This document shows positions 44,204 to 54,226 of a stretch of 61,184 nt of DNA, piece by piece. A program made the translations under genes and the position numbers. Every line of letters begins with the position of its first letter. The first letter of the stretch is position 1. The notes below the pieces were generated by a model. That model was given only the letters and a program-made list of their open reading frames with translations. It was not told where the DNA came from and did not search any database. Source of the DNA: Asaia bogorensis (GTDB taxonomy: Bacteria > Pseudomonadota > Alphaproteobacteria > CACIAM-22H2). The stretch is from the NCBI GenBank assembly GCA_945901855.1, contig CAMDLT010000025.1:1-61184 (forward strand), written 5' to 3'.

Positions 44204-44560
44204 ATGAACATGGCGTATGTGCCGATGCTGAGCGAGATGGCCTACGACTATCGGCCGCCGGATGCAGGCTGTTTCGTCTATGGGGCCGATACGCCTTGGG
44301 GGCGGCTTGAGGTCGAAGTGACCGTGACCGACAGCGGCATTTACGGTGTCGAAGTTTTCCACACGCCCGATCGCGGCATTCGCGCGCCGTTCCGCCCCTC
44401 GCTCGAAGACGCCTACCATTGGTCGACGCTGCATCCCGAGCAGGCGGCGCTGTTTGCCGCCACGGTCGCAACCCGCTATCTCGAACAGCGTTCCGAAGGC
44501 GGGGCGACGATGGATTTGGGCCAGCTCCAGCAGTTGCTGGCGCAACTGGTCAAGCGCTAG
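44204..44560 (+). CDS. Hypothetical protein, 118 residues
   Basis: I do not recognise the family. The protein has no signal peptide or membrane helix. The N-terminal part contains [30 protein letters not shown] in short form, giving a beta-rich look, and the C-terminus is a helical, Gln-rich tail. ATG 44204 is taken because an earlier in-frame ATG at 44135 would overlap the tRNA terminator. It converges with rimO, overlapping by 4 bases. Confidence 0.5.
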   Translation: MNMAYVPMLSEMAYDYRPPDAGCFVYGADTPWGRLEVEVTVTDSGIYGVEVFHTPDRGIRAPFRPSLEDAYHWSTLHPEQAALFAATVATRYLEQRSEGGATMDLGQLQQLLAQLVKR

Positions 44561-45891
44561 CCGACCGCTTTGCCGACGAGGTCGTAGGCATCGGCCGACG
44601 TCACTTTGACTTTGACGATCTCGCCGACGCGCAAATTTTTGCCGCCCGAAATCTTCACGTGGCCGTCGATCTCGGGTGCGTCCGCCTTCGAGCGACCGAT
44701 GGCGTGTTTGGTCTCCAGCGTGTCGACCAGCACGTCGATCGTCTGGCCGATTTTCTTTTGCAGCCGACGGGCGCTGATCTTTTGCTGGGCCGCCATCAGA
44801 CGGTGCCAGCGTTCTTCTTTGATCGCGTCGGGCACCGCACCTGCCAGCGCGTTGGCGGCGGCTCCTTCGACGGGTTCGTACTTGAAGCAGCCCACGCGAT
44901 CGAGTTCGGCTTCGTCGAGCCAGTCGAGCAGAAACTTGAAATCGGCATCGGTTTCGCCGGGGAAACCGACGATGAAGGTCGAGCGCACGGTCATGTCGGG
45001 CACCTGGCGGCGCCAGTCGCGGATGCGTTCGAGGACGCGCTCCTGGTTGGCCGGCCGCCGCATCGCTTTGAGCACGCCGGGGGCCGCGTGCTGGAACGGG
45101 ATGTCGAGGTAAGGCAAAATTTTGCCCTCGGCCATCAGCGGGATCACCTCGTCGACATGCGGGTACGGGTACACGTAATGCAGCCGCACCCATACGCCAA
45201 GCTCGCCCAGCGCGGCGCACAGGTCGGTCATGTGGGCGCGCACGGGGCGCTTGCGCCACGGGCTTTGGGCGTGGCGGATATCGACCCCGTAAGCGGACGT
45301 GTCCTGGCTGATGACGAGCAGTTCGCGTACGCCTGCAAGGGCGAGGCGTTCGGCTTCGATCATCACTTCGCCGGCCGGACGGCTCGCAAGTTTGCCGCGC
45401 ATCGACGGGATGATGCAGAAGCTGCAGCTGTGGTTGCAGCCTTCGGAGATTTTCAGATAGGCAAAATGGCGCGGCGTCAGCTTGATGCCTTGCGGCGGCA
45501 CCAGATCGACGTACGGGTCGTGGCGCGGCGGCACGGCCTTGTGGACGGCGGCGACGACGTCTTCGTATTGGTGCGGACCCGTGACCGACAGCACCTTGGG
45601 GTGCGTCTTGCGGATCAAATCGCCGTCGGCCCCCAGGCACCCGGTAACGATCACACGCCCGTTTTCGGCCAGCGCTTCGCCGATCGCGTCGAGCGATTCC
45701 TGGCGGGCCGAATCGAGAAAGCCGCAGGTATTGACGATGACGGCATCTGCCCCCGCATATGTGGGCGCGATTTCGTAGCCTTCGGCGCGCAGTTTGGTGA
45801 GGATGCGCTCGGAATCGACCAGCGCTTTCGGACAACCGAGGCTGACGATACCGATTTTGGGGGCTGGTTTTGCTGCGACGGTGCGGGGCAT
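44557..45891 (-). CDS. rimO: Ribosomal protein S12 methylthiotransferase
   Basis: Radical SAM methylthiotransferase of 444 residues modifying an aspartate of ribosomal protein S12. The UPF0004 domain has cysteines in [18 protein letters not shown] and VTGCLGA for one iron-sulfur cluster. The radical SAM motif is [10 protein letters not shown]-terminal TRAM domain follows ([16 protein letters not shown] region). RimO is preferred over MiaB because of the SLGCPKN-like start and the [13 protein letters not shown] segment. It is a single gene, convergent with the hypothetical protein. Confidence 0.95.
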   Translation of the reverse strand: MPRTVAAKPAPKIGIVSLGCPKALVDSERILTKLRAEGYEIAPTYAGADAVIVNTCGFLDSARQESLDAIGEALAENGRVIVTGCLGADGDLIRKTHPKVLSVTGPHQYEDVVAAVHKAVPPRHDPYVDLVPPQGIKLTPRHFAYLKISEGCNHSCSFCIIPSMRGKLASRPAGEVMIEAERLALAGVRELLVISQDTSAYGVDIRHAQSPWRKRPVRAHMTDLCAALGELGVWVRLHYVYPYPHVDEVIPLMAEGKILPYLDIPFQHAAPGVLKAMRRPANQERVLERIRDWRRQVPDMTVRSTFIVGFPGETDADFKFLLDWLDEAELDRVGCFKYEPVEGAAANALAGAVPDAIKEERWHRLMAAQQKISARRLQKKIGQTIDVLVDTLETKHAIGRSKADAPEIDGHVKISGGKNLRVGEIVKVKVTSADAYDLVGKAVG

Positions 45892-45958
45892 GGCGGCGTC
45901 CTTATAGGCCGGGCGCGCGCAAACTGCCAGTCTTGTGCTCGGGGGGGTGGGCTTAGGC

Positions 45959-46525
45959 CTAGCCGCGCGGTGCCGGGCGGGCTGCTTCTTCGTCAGTCGG
46001 CATGGGCGGCGGGGGGGCTTCTTCTTCGGCGACGAAGTCCTTGCCGACGACGGCGCGAGCGCTCGGCGATTGGCGCAGCCGTTCCTCGGTCCAGATCCCG
46101 ATCAATTCGGCCCGTCGCCGGTCGAACGTAATCTCGGAGATTTTTTGGCGGGCGAGGGCGATGCGCTCGCCCAGCCACGGCGACAGGATCGCGATCACAT
46201 AGCCGAGCGCGCAAGCGCCAAGCCCGATCGCCCACGAGCGCGGTTCCAGATGTACCGCCCGTTGCGGGTCGAACAGACCGCCAGTGATGATGGGTGCGAT
46301 CGCCGCGACCGTTACGGTTCCCGACGCCCAGGTCAAAAAGCGTTTTTCGGGATGGCGCATCAGATAGGGTATCGCTGTCGGTCCCAACGTGCCGACAACG
46401 AAGATCAGCAAGGCCGGATGCACGAGCACGATCGCCAGCACCAGCATGCCGACAGTTGCGACCACGGCTAGCAGCAAAAGGCCGTATCCCAGTCGCTGGC
46501 GCCATGTTCTTTCGGGCATGCTCAT
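45959..46525 (-). CDS. Membrane protein coupled to the kinase-like gene
   Basis: A 188-residue inner-membrane protein of unknown family. An N-terminal basic segment is followed by about four hydrophobic helices between residues 12 and 120, then a cytoplasmic tail of about 65 residues (IWTEERLRQ...) ending in a proline/glutamate-rich stretch. Start ATG 46525 overlaps the stop of the kinase-like gene by 4 bases (ATGA). The tight coupling suggests the two proteins act together at the membrane. No function is assigned. Confidence 0.65.
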   Translation of the reverse strand: MSMPERTWRQRLGYGLLLLAVVATVGMLVLAIVLVHPALLIFVVGTLGPTAIPYLMRHPEKRFLTWASGTVTVAAIAPIITGGLFDPQRAVHLEPRSWAIGLGACALGYVIAILSPWLGERIALARQKISEITFDRRRAELIGIWTEERLRQSPSARAVVGKDFVAEEEAPPPPMPTDEEAARPAPRG

Positions 46526-48507
46526 CGCGCCCCGAGTTCGATGAACATCATCGCGATGAGGCTGCCCATGCAGGCGACCGACAGCAGACCGTAGGCCGCT
46601 TCCATGCCGCGGTCGCGGCCCATGCGGCGCGCGCGCATCATCAGACCTTCGCGGTCGGCGAGCATGGCGTCGAGCTGGTCGAATTCCTGCTTCGCTTCGG
46701 CAAAGGCGCGCAGATCGGCAGCGCGAACATCCTCGTCCATCGCAAGGTCGAACATTTCGGTGAGTTCGCCGTTTGCGGCTTTTTGGGCTAGCAAATTGCG
46801 CAATTTTTGGCGCGTCTCGGGATGATGGATGTCTTCGAGCACCGTGTCGGCCATGCGCAGGCAGACTTTGGCCAGATTGGGAAACGACTTGCCGTCGCAA
46901 TCTTCCTGGAAGCGACCCGCAACGCGCAGGACCGACGGCGCGGCCGCTTTGGTCGGATGGTCGAGCTTGTACCAGTGCGCGATCGCGCGGTCGGAGATCG
47001 CTGCGCGCGCGCCGAAAAATCCGACCATATGGCGATCCATCTGCGGGCGGTTTTCGTCTTCACATGCCTTTTCGATCGGTGTGGCCAAATCGGTATGGCT
47101 TGTCGCCCATTTGCCGGCGACTGCGGGCGATAGGCAGGGGGCGTCTGGGTTCAGCTTGTAGAGTGCCGATTCGAGATGGTCGCCAAGGTGCTCGAACGAT
47201 TTCTCGACATCTTGCAGCCGTTTGGCAGCCATATCGACGAGGCCGTAGGGGCCGACCGTGCGCATCCAGTACGAAACGATCTTGCCCTTCAACAATTCGC
47301 AAAATTCTTGCCGGCGCGGCGGATCGTTGATGATCTGCTGGAGCAGCGATCCTGCCCCGGCCGGGTAGAACGACAGCGACTTGTAGCGGATCGGTCCGGA
47401 CGGATCGCAGCGCACGATGGTACGCGCAAGGTCGAGCGCGTCGCTCTCCGAGTTGTCCTCGCCCGAGCGTTTCGGGGTTGCTTCGGCCGGCGCTCCGTTA
47501 TCGACAAGCCATTTGTCGAGCGTGCCATCTTTGACCAGGCGAATGCCTTCGGGCTGGTTTGCATAAAGCGCGTTTGCCACCTCGCGCGCCGTATCGCATT
47601 CTTGTTTGCCGACATTGAAGACGATGCGTCGGCGGCCCAGATTGGGGCGCTGCATGGGCTGGGGCTTGCGCCCGCTGGCCCACAAGCTGACCTTCTGAAG
47701 ATCCCAACGCATCTTGATGTCGTCCTCGGTAAGGCCGACGATGAGGTCGAGCAGGTCGCGTGGAATGGCCGCGCTGTCGAGCAGCGCTGCCTGCGAGGAG
47801 TAGCGCAGGCGCCGCTGCATCGTCTCCTCTGGATTCAATTCGTCGCCCGGCGGCTTGCCGGCGGCGAGCGCGTAAATCGTCATGCCGAGTGCGAACAGAT
47901 CGTCGGCCGGTCCCGACATGCCCTTGGCCTCGCGCTTGGCAAGCGCGCGTTCGATCGTTTCGTAGGCGCTTGGCTGGTCGTAACCTGGCGGGCACAAAGT
48001 TGCGGGTCCCAACGTGAACAGCGTCTGCTTGGTGTCCATCGAAAAAATATTGTCGGGCCGGATGCTGCCATGTGTCTGGTTGGCTTCGAACATGTCGCCA
48101 AGTGCGGCGATCGCGGGCCGAATCAAATTGGCGGTCAGAAGTTTCGCTGTATAGGCGCCCCAGAGACGGCGCGGCGGCGGCCCCGCGATCGGCTGTTCGT
48201 AGACAAAAGAGTAATGGTCGGCCTTGCCGGGCAGTTGCAGCGGGCCATGATGCAGGAGTTTCAGCAGCCCCGCGCGGTCGATCGACTGCGTCCGCTTGGC
48301 GGTGTCGATACGCACGCCCGGCGACGACGCGCAAACATAGGCCATCAGCGGCAGATCCGCATGCTCGACATGACGCACGGCAAAGCACGGTGCCCAAGCG
48401 CGCGAATACTCGATCAAGGGTTGATCGAGACAGATTTGGTAGTCTGGCCCGAATGGCAGAATAAGATCCGGCGTCGGACGCGGCGATGGTTTGATATTGT
48501 CGGTCAC
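46522..48507 (-). CDS. Divergent serine/threonine protein-kinase-like protein with C-terminal membrane anchor
   Basis: About 661 residues from GTG 48507 (a TTG at 48582 would add 25). Residues about 1-290 resemble a eukaryotic-like kinase fold: HGSIRPDNIF near residue 146 matches the HxDxxPxN catalytic loop with Ser and Ile variations. SGPADDLFALGMTIYALAAGKPP matches the conserved D-x-W-S-x-G region. No clear glycine-rich loop, VAIK lysine or DFG is seen, so it may be a pseudokinase or very divergent. The central 300 residues are unrecognised helical sequence, and the last 20 form one membrane helix (YGLLSVACMGSLIAMMFIEL). Confidence 0.65.
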   Translation of the reverse strand: MTDNIKPSPRPTPDLILPFGPDYQICLDQPLIEYSRAWAPCFAVRHVEHADLPLMAYVCASSPGVRIDTAKRTQSIDRAGLLKLLHHGPLQLPGKADHYSFVYEQPIAGPPPRRLWGAYTAKLLTANLIRPAIAALGDMFEANQTHGSIRPDNIFSMDTKQTLFTLGPATLCPPGYDQPSAYETIERALAKREAKGMSGPADDLFALGMTIYALAAGKPPGDELNPEETMQRRLRYSSQAALLDSAAIPRDLLDLIVGLTEDDIKMRWDLQKVSLWASGRKPQPMQRPNLGRRRIVFNVGKQECDTAREVANALYANQPEGIRLVKDGTLDKWLVDNGAPAEATPKRSGEDNSESDALDLARTIVRCDPSGPIRYKSLSFYPAGAGSLLQQIINDPPRRQEFCELLKGKIVSYWMRTVGPYGLVDMAAKRLQDVEKSFEHLGDHLESALYKLNPDAPCLSPAVAGKWATSHTDLATPIEKACEDENRPQMDRHMVGFFGARAAISDRAIAHWYKLDHPTKAAAPSVLRVAGRFQEDCDGKSFPNLAKVCLRMADTVLEDIHHPETRQKLRNLLAQKAANGELTEMFDLAMDEDVRAADLRAFAEAKQEFDQLDAMLADREGLMMRARRMGRDRGMEAAYGLLSVACMGSLIAMMFIELGAR

Positions 48508-48752
48508 GATGGGATGAGCGCATTCCTGCTGTTGCGATATCGAATGACCCCGATGAGTTGCATCGCCCGACCCTTTACGCAAGCAGGAAGCGCAAAATAT
48601 GTCTTCTTTTTACGCATATCGGCGTATGCAGATGCCTTTCTTATCGGAGCGCAGCGAAATGAAGCGTCGGTGCGCAATTGGCGTTGCGAAATGCAAATTG
48701 CAGGCCAAGACAAAGCAATCTTGCATGGTCGGTACGAATCCTCCAGACGGCG

Positions 48753-49658
48753 TCACATTTGGGTGTGGCTGCCGGAGACCAATCCTTCAGGCAATGCGAT
48801 TGTATGGTCGGCGATAGCGCCAGCTGTCGCAATCCAAATGTCAGAACGATGGGCACAAATATGCGCCAGCGCTCGACGCAGATGGCGCAAACGATAGGGC
48901 TGGCCAACCAGATACGGGTGCAATGCAATGCCCATGACCAGCGGCATCTTACGCGATTGCGCCAGCATTTCGTCGAAATTGTCGATGATCATGTCCGCGA
49001 AGGCGTCGCCGCCAATTTTGCGCCCGACGATCATCGGAATGTCGTTGAGTTCCTGCGGATAGGGTAGGGCCAAAATGCGTCCGCGCCGCGTGCGCATCCA
49101 AACCGGCTGGTCGTCCATGCACCAGTCGAGCAGATAGCGGTAGCCTGCCTCGTGCAGCAGATCGGGCGTATGGCGGCTTTCGCTGATCCAGGGACCAAGC
49201 CAACCAGTCGGTGCCTTGCCTTCATGACGGGCAATCGTCGCGGTGGCTTCGGCAATCAAGGTCGTCTCTTGGTCGGGCGGCAGCGTGCCTTGTCGCTCGG
49301 CGTTGCTGCGGCCATGGCCCACAATCTCGTCGCCGCGCTCGGCAAAGGCGCGCACCAAAGCCGGTGCGTAGTCGTACATGGCCGTGTTTGCGAGCACGGA
49401 ACAGGGCAACGACAATTCGTCGAACAGCTCCCGCATGCGCCACGCGCCAACGCGATTGCCGTAGTCGCGCCATGCATAGTTCAAGATATCGGGTTGCGGG
49501 CCGCCCGGTGCCAACTCTGCGCCAAGCCCTTCGCCGAAGGAGAAATGTTCGAGGTTGAGCCCCAGATAGACCGCAAGCCGCGTACCGTTCGGCCAGCTAT
49601 ACACCGGACGTTCGACGATCGGGTGGTAGTCGTATCGATTATGATCGGAAAGCTTCAT
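48753..49658 (-). CDS. Polysaccharide deacetylase family protein (PuuE-like)
   Basis: A 301-residue hydrolase of the NodB/polysaccharide deacetylase fold, most like the short PuuE-type group that includes uric-acid-pathway allantoinase relatives. It has YDYAPALVRAFAERGDEIVGHGRSNAERQ (metal-binding His region in EIVGHG) and a C-terminal MPLVMGIALHPYLVGQPYR with a conserved His. No signal peptide, so cytoplasmic, arguing against a cell-wall chitin role. ATG 49658; upstream is a hairpin in a 223-base gap. The 245 bases between it and the kinase-like gene hold no gene that I can support. Confidence 0.8.
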   Translation of the reverse strand: MKLSDHNRYDYHPIVERPVYSWPNGTRLAVYLGLNLEHFSFGEGLGAELAPGGPQPDILNYAWRDYGNRVGAWRMRELFDELSLPCSVLANTAMYDYAPALVRAFAERGDEIVGHGRSNAERQGTLPPDQETTLIAEATATIARHEGKAPTGWLGPWISESRHTPDLLHEAGYRYLLDWCMDDQPVWMRTRRGRILALPYPQELNDIPMIVGRKIGGDAFADMIIDNFDEMLAQSRKMPLVMGIALHPYLVGQPYRLRHLRRALAHICAHRSDIWIATAGAIADHTIALPEGLVSGSHTQM

Positions 49659-49713
49659 GGATCTGACAATAAGTGCGTCGATCCCTTCTCGCCAAGCAAC
49701 TTGTCGAAATAAA

Positions 49714-49743
49714 CGGCCCCGGCGCGGGGGGGCGCGCCGGGGC
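49714..49743 (-). terminator. GC-rich hairpin, probable terminator of the methyltransferase gene
   Basis: A 12-bp perfect stem (GGCCCCGGCGCG and its complement) with a six-base loop. On the minus strand it is followed by GTTTATTT. It lies about 140 bases after the methyltransferase stop and 56 bases before the deacetylase start. Confidence 0.55.
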
Positions 49744-49881
49744 CAAAGGCTATCCGACCAGGGGGGAGTGGTCGGACAACAATGGTGAGCGGGGTGGGGG
49801 TGCTCAACCATACACTCGAAATGGGGAGGGAGTTAAAATCTACAAGAGGGGAACTTCAAAAAGTTTCGATAAATCCGCGCA

Positions 49882-50907
49882 TTACACAGATTTTTTGTGT
49901 GTTTCATAGATTGCCCAGCCAGGGGAATCGGCGGATTTGCCAAGGCGCGAAACGAACTGCGGTATCCCGTAGAGCGCCCACACGTCGCTGCAAGCTTGAA
50001 AACTCATCGAGCCGTCACCGCCCCAAACCATGTAATGGCTTCCTGGCGGTAAATGGCGCAGGGCGGCATCGACGCGCTTTGTCCAAAAAGCCAGCGGACT
50101 CTCGCTTGTCTGCGACAATGGCAGCCAGCGATTGGCCATCAGCGAATGTACCAGTTGGTCGTCGATCGTGTATTCGTCGAGCCCGCGCGTGGGTGGGTTG
50201 ACGGCTGCAAAAACCGGCGTCTTCAGTCGCAGCTTCGGCGCGACATGCTGCATGTCGGCGCAATAAACTTTTGCCTGGACCGGCCCGATGGCGTCGATCG
50301 CGGCATTGAGCTCGCCCGCGAGCCGATCCAGCACGGCATGCGGGCGTCGGGCGCGCGCAAGATAGGGACGCCAGTTCGGTTCGCGCATCCGCCCGAGTTG
50401 GCCCAAATCGTGTGTGTAGAGAATTTCAAATCCGTCTTCGACCGAGCGGGCGAAGCCGAGCGCCCAGCGGACGGCCAAATACTGCATGCCGAGCCGGTCG
50501 GCGGCTGGAATTTCGGCATGGTATAAGCGGTCGAATATGTCGCATACCGGCTCGGTCAGATAGTCGCAGGCAAAGTGGAACGTCGGTACATGGGCGCGCA
50601 AGCGCGGCCGCCGCGCCGTTGCCAGCGCACGCATGCGGGCAGTATCGATTTTGCGGCCGCCGAACAAAAACCGAGCGGCGAGATGGGAGCGCGGCGCAAA
50701 GTCGTTGACAACCAAACGGCGCACGCCGCGCGCCGCAAAAAGGCTCGGCATCAGGCACGAGCCGGCCGTGAAATCGACCATTGTCAGGCGGTGCCAAAGG
50801 CTTTGCGGGACAAGCTTTGCGTACGCCCCGCAGATTTCGGGTACCCAATCGGCGATCGTGCCGTCGAGCGGCAGCATCGCGCGGCGCAATGTGGCGACGG
50901 TGGTCAT
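49882..50907 (-). CDS. Putative SAM-dependent DNA adenine methyltransferase-like protein (orphan)
   Basis: A 341-residue protein whose motif order resembles Dam/D12-type N6-adenine methyltransferases. DFTAGSCLMP at 45-54 fits the FxGxG cofactor motif, NDF follows at about 68-70, CADMQ lies at about 216-220 and NPPT is at 237-240 where the catalytic NPPY/DPPY is expected. Threonine in place of the aromatic residue is unusual and could alter base flipping. No restriction gene or specificity subunit is adjacent. Its start overlaps the rhomboid gene by 4 bases. It may instead methylate RNA or be inactive. Confidence 0.55.
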   Translation of the reverse strand: MTTVATLRRAMLPLDGTIADWVPEICGAYAKLVPQSLWHRLTMVDFTAGSCLMPSLFAARGVRRLVVNDFAPRSHLAARFLFGGRKIDTARMRALATARRPRLRAHVPTFHFACDYLTEPVCDIFDRLYHAEIPAADRLGMQYLAVRWALGFARSVEDGFEILYTHDLGQLGRMREPNWRPYLARARRPHAVLDRLAGELNAAIDAIGPVQAKVYCADMQHVAPKLRLKTPVFAAVNPPTRGLDEYTIDDQLVHSLMANRWLPLSQTSESPLAFWTKRVDAALRHLPPGSHYMVWGGDGSMSFQACSDVWALYGIPQFVSRLGKSADSPGWAIYETHKKSV

Positions 50908-51533
50908 GCGGTCCGATCCGATCCTGAAAGCAGCACGGCACCAAGCGCCAATCCGCCAAAGAAGCCGCCCAAATGCGCGACCCAGGCGATGCTAGCGCCG
51001 TTCGTGCCCGGCATCCCCCAAAAGCCGAAGATCACGGTTGGGATCGACCACGCGATCGCCACCCCCAACAGCCAACCTTGCCGACCCGATCCGCGCATCA
51101 GATAAAGGATGCCGCCAACTAGGCCAGAAATCGCGCCCGAGGCGCCGATCACCGGGTCGTCGCTCGTCGGATAGACGGCGTAGTGCGCGCCGGCCGCAAG
51201 CGCTCCGCTCAGCAAATAGAACGACAGCATGGTGCCCGCACCGGCGCGCCGCTCGATGCCTGCCCCAAATGCCGCAAGCGTTACCATGTTGACGGCAAGA
51301 TGAATCCAGTCGCCGTGCAAGAACAGATAGCTCAGCGGCGACAGCCATCCCGACAGTCCGGGCGTTGCCGTTGCGGAAAATCGCGCAGGCGTGAAGCCGA
51401 ACTGGTCGATCGCGGCCCACGCCACGCCGCTGTCGAACAGCCGCAGACCGCCGAATATCGCAACGTTGGCGACGATTAGCGCTAGGGTCAGCGGCGGCAG
51501 GTTGATGGCAGATTCGCGGAAAGCGTTTTGCAT
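50904..51533 (-). CDS. Rhomboid family intramembrane serine protease
   Basis: A 209-residue membrane protein with about six helices. The catalytic serine is in GASGAISGLVGG and the histidine in WVAHLGGFFGGLALG. The WxxxR-like loop region before the first catalytic helix (FLHGDWIHLAVNMV) is present. It would cleave membrane proteins within the bilayer. Start ATG 51533. It overlaps the methyltransferase-like gene by 4 bases, an unexpected pairing. It is divergent from kup with 137 bases between starts. Confidence 0.92.
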   Translation of the reverse strand: MQNAFRESAINLPPLTLALIVANVAIFGGLRLFDSGVAWAAIDQFGFTPARFSATATPGLSGWLSPLSYLFLHGDWIHLAVNMVTLAAFGAGIERRAGAGTMLSFYLLSGALAAGAHYAVYPTSDDPVIGASGAISGLVGGILYLMRGSGRQGWLLGVAIAWSIPTVIFGFWGMPGTNGASIAWVAHLGGFFGGLALGAVLLSGSDRTA

Positions 51534-51670
51534 TTTTGCGGGCGCGGAGCGACTCGTTGGAAGACACGTGTATATAGGGTTCTTTGCGGGCGGTCTTGCG
51601 CGCCGTGCGACTGCCCCTAGCGCGACGCGGGCAAAATGGGGCAATGTCGCGCGCTTCAAGGGGGCCAACG

Positions 51671-53563
51671 ATGTCGAACAGCACTCAAGACACAACCGGG
51701 CCAGACAAGCGTATCTTGGCGATGGCCGTCGGCGCCATCGGGGTGGTGTTCGGGGATATCGGCACCTCGCCGCTCTATACGATGCGCGAGGCCTTTACCG
51801 GCCCGCATCCGATGACGCCGACCCTGCCGCATGTGCTGGGCGTGCTGTCGCTGATTGTCTGGGCGCAGATCATCGTCGTGACCTTCAAATACGTGCTCTA
51901 TATTCTGCGCGCCGACAATCGCGGCGAGGGCGGCATGTTCGCGCTGATGGCTTTGGCGACCAAAGCGGCGCCGGGCGGCCTGCATCGCGGCATCCCGATC
52001 GTGGCTGCCGGACTGTTTGGCGCGGCCCTGTTCTTTGGCGATGCGATCATCACGCCCGCGATATCCGTGCTGTCGGCCGTCGAGGGGCTGAAGATCGTCT
52101 CGCCCGATTTGGAAAAATACGTCGTGCCGATCGCGTGCACGATTTTGTTCGTGCTGTTCATGGTCCAGCGCAGCGGGACGGCGCGCATCGGTGCGTTTTT
52201 CGGGCCCGTGACGATCTTGTGGTTTGGCGTGCTGGCCGTTCTTGGTGTCGTCTCGCTGGTCCAAACGCCGGCCGTGCTGATGGCGCTCAACCCCTATTAC
52301 GGTCTGCACTTTATCTGGACCGACGGCTGGCGCGGGTTTCTGGTTCTTGGCGCAGTTTTCTTGGCGCTGACGGGCGCCGAAGCGCTGTATGCGGATATCG
52401 GTCATTTCGGCAAACGGCCGATCCGTTTGGCGTGGATCGGCTTCGTGCAGCCGGCCTTGGTGTTGAACTATTTCGGCCAGGGCGCCTTGCTGATGCGCGA
52501 TCCGTCGGCGGCCGAAAATCCGTTCTACCTCATGGTGCCCGAATGGCTGTTGTTGCCGACGGTGCTGCTTGCCACGGCGGCGACCGTGATCGCCTCGCAG
52601 GCCGTCATCACCGGCGCCTTTTCGCTGGCGCGCCAGGCGGTGCAGCTTGGCTATCTGCCGCGAATGGAAATCCGGCACACGTCGGAAACCGAAATCGGCC
52701 AGATCTACATTCCGCGAATCAATTGGCTGCTGTGCGTGTGCGTGCTGGCGCTGGTGGTGACGTTCCAGTCGTCGAGCAATCTTGCCGCCGCGTACGGCGT
52801 CTCGGTGTCGGGCGAGATGTGCGTTGCAACCCTCATCGCCTATGTGGTGTCGCGCCACGTATGGGGCTGGTCGCGCGCCAAGGCGCTGGCGGTGACGGCG
52901 GTGCTGATCACGGTCGATCTTGCGTTCTTCCTTGCCAACGTGGTCAAGATTTCCGACGGCGGCTGGTTGCCGCTGGTGGTCGGGGCTTGCCTCTATGCGA
53001 TCTTCACCACTTGGAAGCGCGGCCGACAGATCCTGGTCGAACGGCTGCATGAAAGCACCGTCCCGCTCGAGCCGTTCATCGCGAGGCTCAAGGACGGCAA
53101 CCCGCCGCGCGTGGCAGGCACGGCCGTCTTCATGACGGGCGCGCGCGACGGCGTGCCCTATGCGATGCTGCACAATCTCAAGCACAACAAGGTGCTGCAC
53201 GAACGCGTGGTGCTGCTCACGGTCGTCACCGAGCAGATCCCGCGCGTCGCCGAGAAGGACCGCATCCGTCTCGAGCCGCTCGAGAAAAATTTCTGGCGTC
53301 TGGTGCTGCGCTACGGCTTCATGGAGATACCCAACATTCCGCGCGTGCTGCGCCAGGCGCAATCGACCGGGCTCAAGATCGAGATGATGGAAACCTCGTT
53401 CTTCTTCGGGCGCGAAAACTTGGTTTCGAAAAGCAAGCCTTTGATGCCGCGTTGGCGCGAAAAGCTGTTTATCGGACTGTCGAAGAGCGCTTACAGTGCG
53501 ACGGCGTTCTTCCGCATTCCGGCCAACCGCGTCGTCGAGTTGGGGACACAAGTGGAGATCTAG
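51671..53563 (+). CDS. kup: Low-affinity potassium transporter Kup
   Basis: A 630-residue K+/H+ symporter of the KUP/HAK family with about 12 membrane helices and a soluble C-terminal region. The signature GVVFGDIGTSPLYTMREAF is at the N-terminus, and GGMFALMAL and GALLMRDPSAAENPFY further in. ATG 51671 is chosen from the family start; longer frames read back into the leader. The 3' gene starts 3 bases later and is probably in the same operon. Confidence 0.94.
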   Translation: MSNSTQDTTGPDKRILAMAVGAIGVVFGDIGTSPLYTMREAFTGPHPMTPTLPHVLGVLSLIVWAQIIVVTFKYVLYILRADNRGEGGMFALMALATKAAPGGLHRGIPIVAAGLFGAALFFGDAIITPAISVLSAVEGLKIVSPDLEKYVVPIACTILFVLFMVQRSGTARIGAFFGPVTILWFGVLAVLGVVSLVQTPAVLMALNPYYGLHFIWTDGWRGFLVLGAVFLALTGAEALYADIGHFGKRPIRLAWIGFVQPALVLNYFGQGALLMRDPSAAENPFYLMVPEWLLLPTVLLATAATVIASQAVITGAFSLARQAVQLGYLPRMEIRHTSETEIGQIYIPRINWLLCVCVLALVVTFQSSSNLAAAYGVSVSGEMCVATLIAYVVSRHVWGWSRAKALAVTAVLITVDLAFFLANVVKISDGGWLPLVVGACLYAIFTTWKRGRQILVERLHESTVPLEPFIARLKDGNPPRVAGTAVFMTGARDGVPYAMLHNLKHNKVLHERVVLLTVVTEQIPRVAEKDRIRLEPLEKNFWRLVLRYGFMEIPNIPRVLRQAQSTGLKIEMMETSFFFGRENLVSKSKPLMPRWREKLFIGLSKSAYSATAFFRIPANRVVELGTQVEI

Positions 53564-53566
53564 CCG

Positions 53567-54226
53567 ATGCCGCAGCCGGACCCTTCCGCGCTTTTCCCGT
53601 TCGGGCACGCGCAGACCCATACGATTTTTCTGAAACCGCTGCTCGACGAAATCGACCCGCCGCGGCGAAACATATCGGTCGGCGAGTACAGCTACTATTC
53701 CGACTTCGACGATGCGACCCAGTTTTTCCTGCGCAACGTGCGCTACGACTTTGCCCGCAGCAAAGCCCGGCTCGATATTGGCAAATATTGCGCCTTCGCC
53801 CACGACACGACGTTCATCATGTCCGATGCCAACCACGCGATCATGGGCCCGTCGACCTTTCCGTTCCCGATCTTCGGCGGCGCGTGGGAGCGGGCGTTGG
53901 CCGCCGATGCAACCCCCTGGGCCAACAAAGGCGACACCAAAGTCGGCAACGATGTCTGGTGCGGCTACAAAAGCACGATCATGCCGGGTGTTACGATCGG
54001 CAGCGGGGCGATCGTGGCGGCCTGTGCGGTTGTCAGCCGCGATGTGCCGGCCTACGCCATGGTCGCTGGCAACCCCGCACGCGTGGTCAAGATGCGCTTC
54101 GACCCGCCGACGGTCGAAAAACTCTTGCAGCTTGCGTGGTGGGATTGGCCGGCCGACAAAGTGGCTGCCGCCGTGCCGATTTTGGTCAAAGGCGATGTTG
54201 CAAGCTTGCTTGCCATGGCGCCTTGA
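53567..54226 (+). CDS. CatB/Vat-type hexapeptide acetyltransferase
   Basis: A 219-residue xenobiotic-type acetyltransferase with a left-handed beta helix from LDIGKYCAFAHDTTFIM through VGNDVWCGYKSTIMPGVTIGSGAIV in short form. The catalytic histidine is in DANHAIMGPSTFPF. Relatives acetylate chloramphenicol or streptogramins, but many have unknown housekeeping substrates, so resistance should not be assumed. It is encoded 3 bases after kup, with no link in function visible. The 254-base gap after it is A/T-richer and holds no gene I can support. Confidence 0.85.
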   Translation: MPQPDPSALFPFGHAQTHTIFLKPLLDEIDPPRRNISVGEYSYYSDFDDATQFFLRNVRYDFARSKARLDIGKYCAFAHDTTFIMSDANHAIMGPSTFPFPIFGGAWERALAADATPWANKGDTKVGNDVWCGYKSTIMPGVTIGSGAIVAACAVVSRDVPAYAMVAGNPARVVKMRFDPPTVEKLLQLAWWDWPADKVAAAVPILVKGDVASLLAMAP

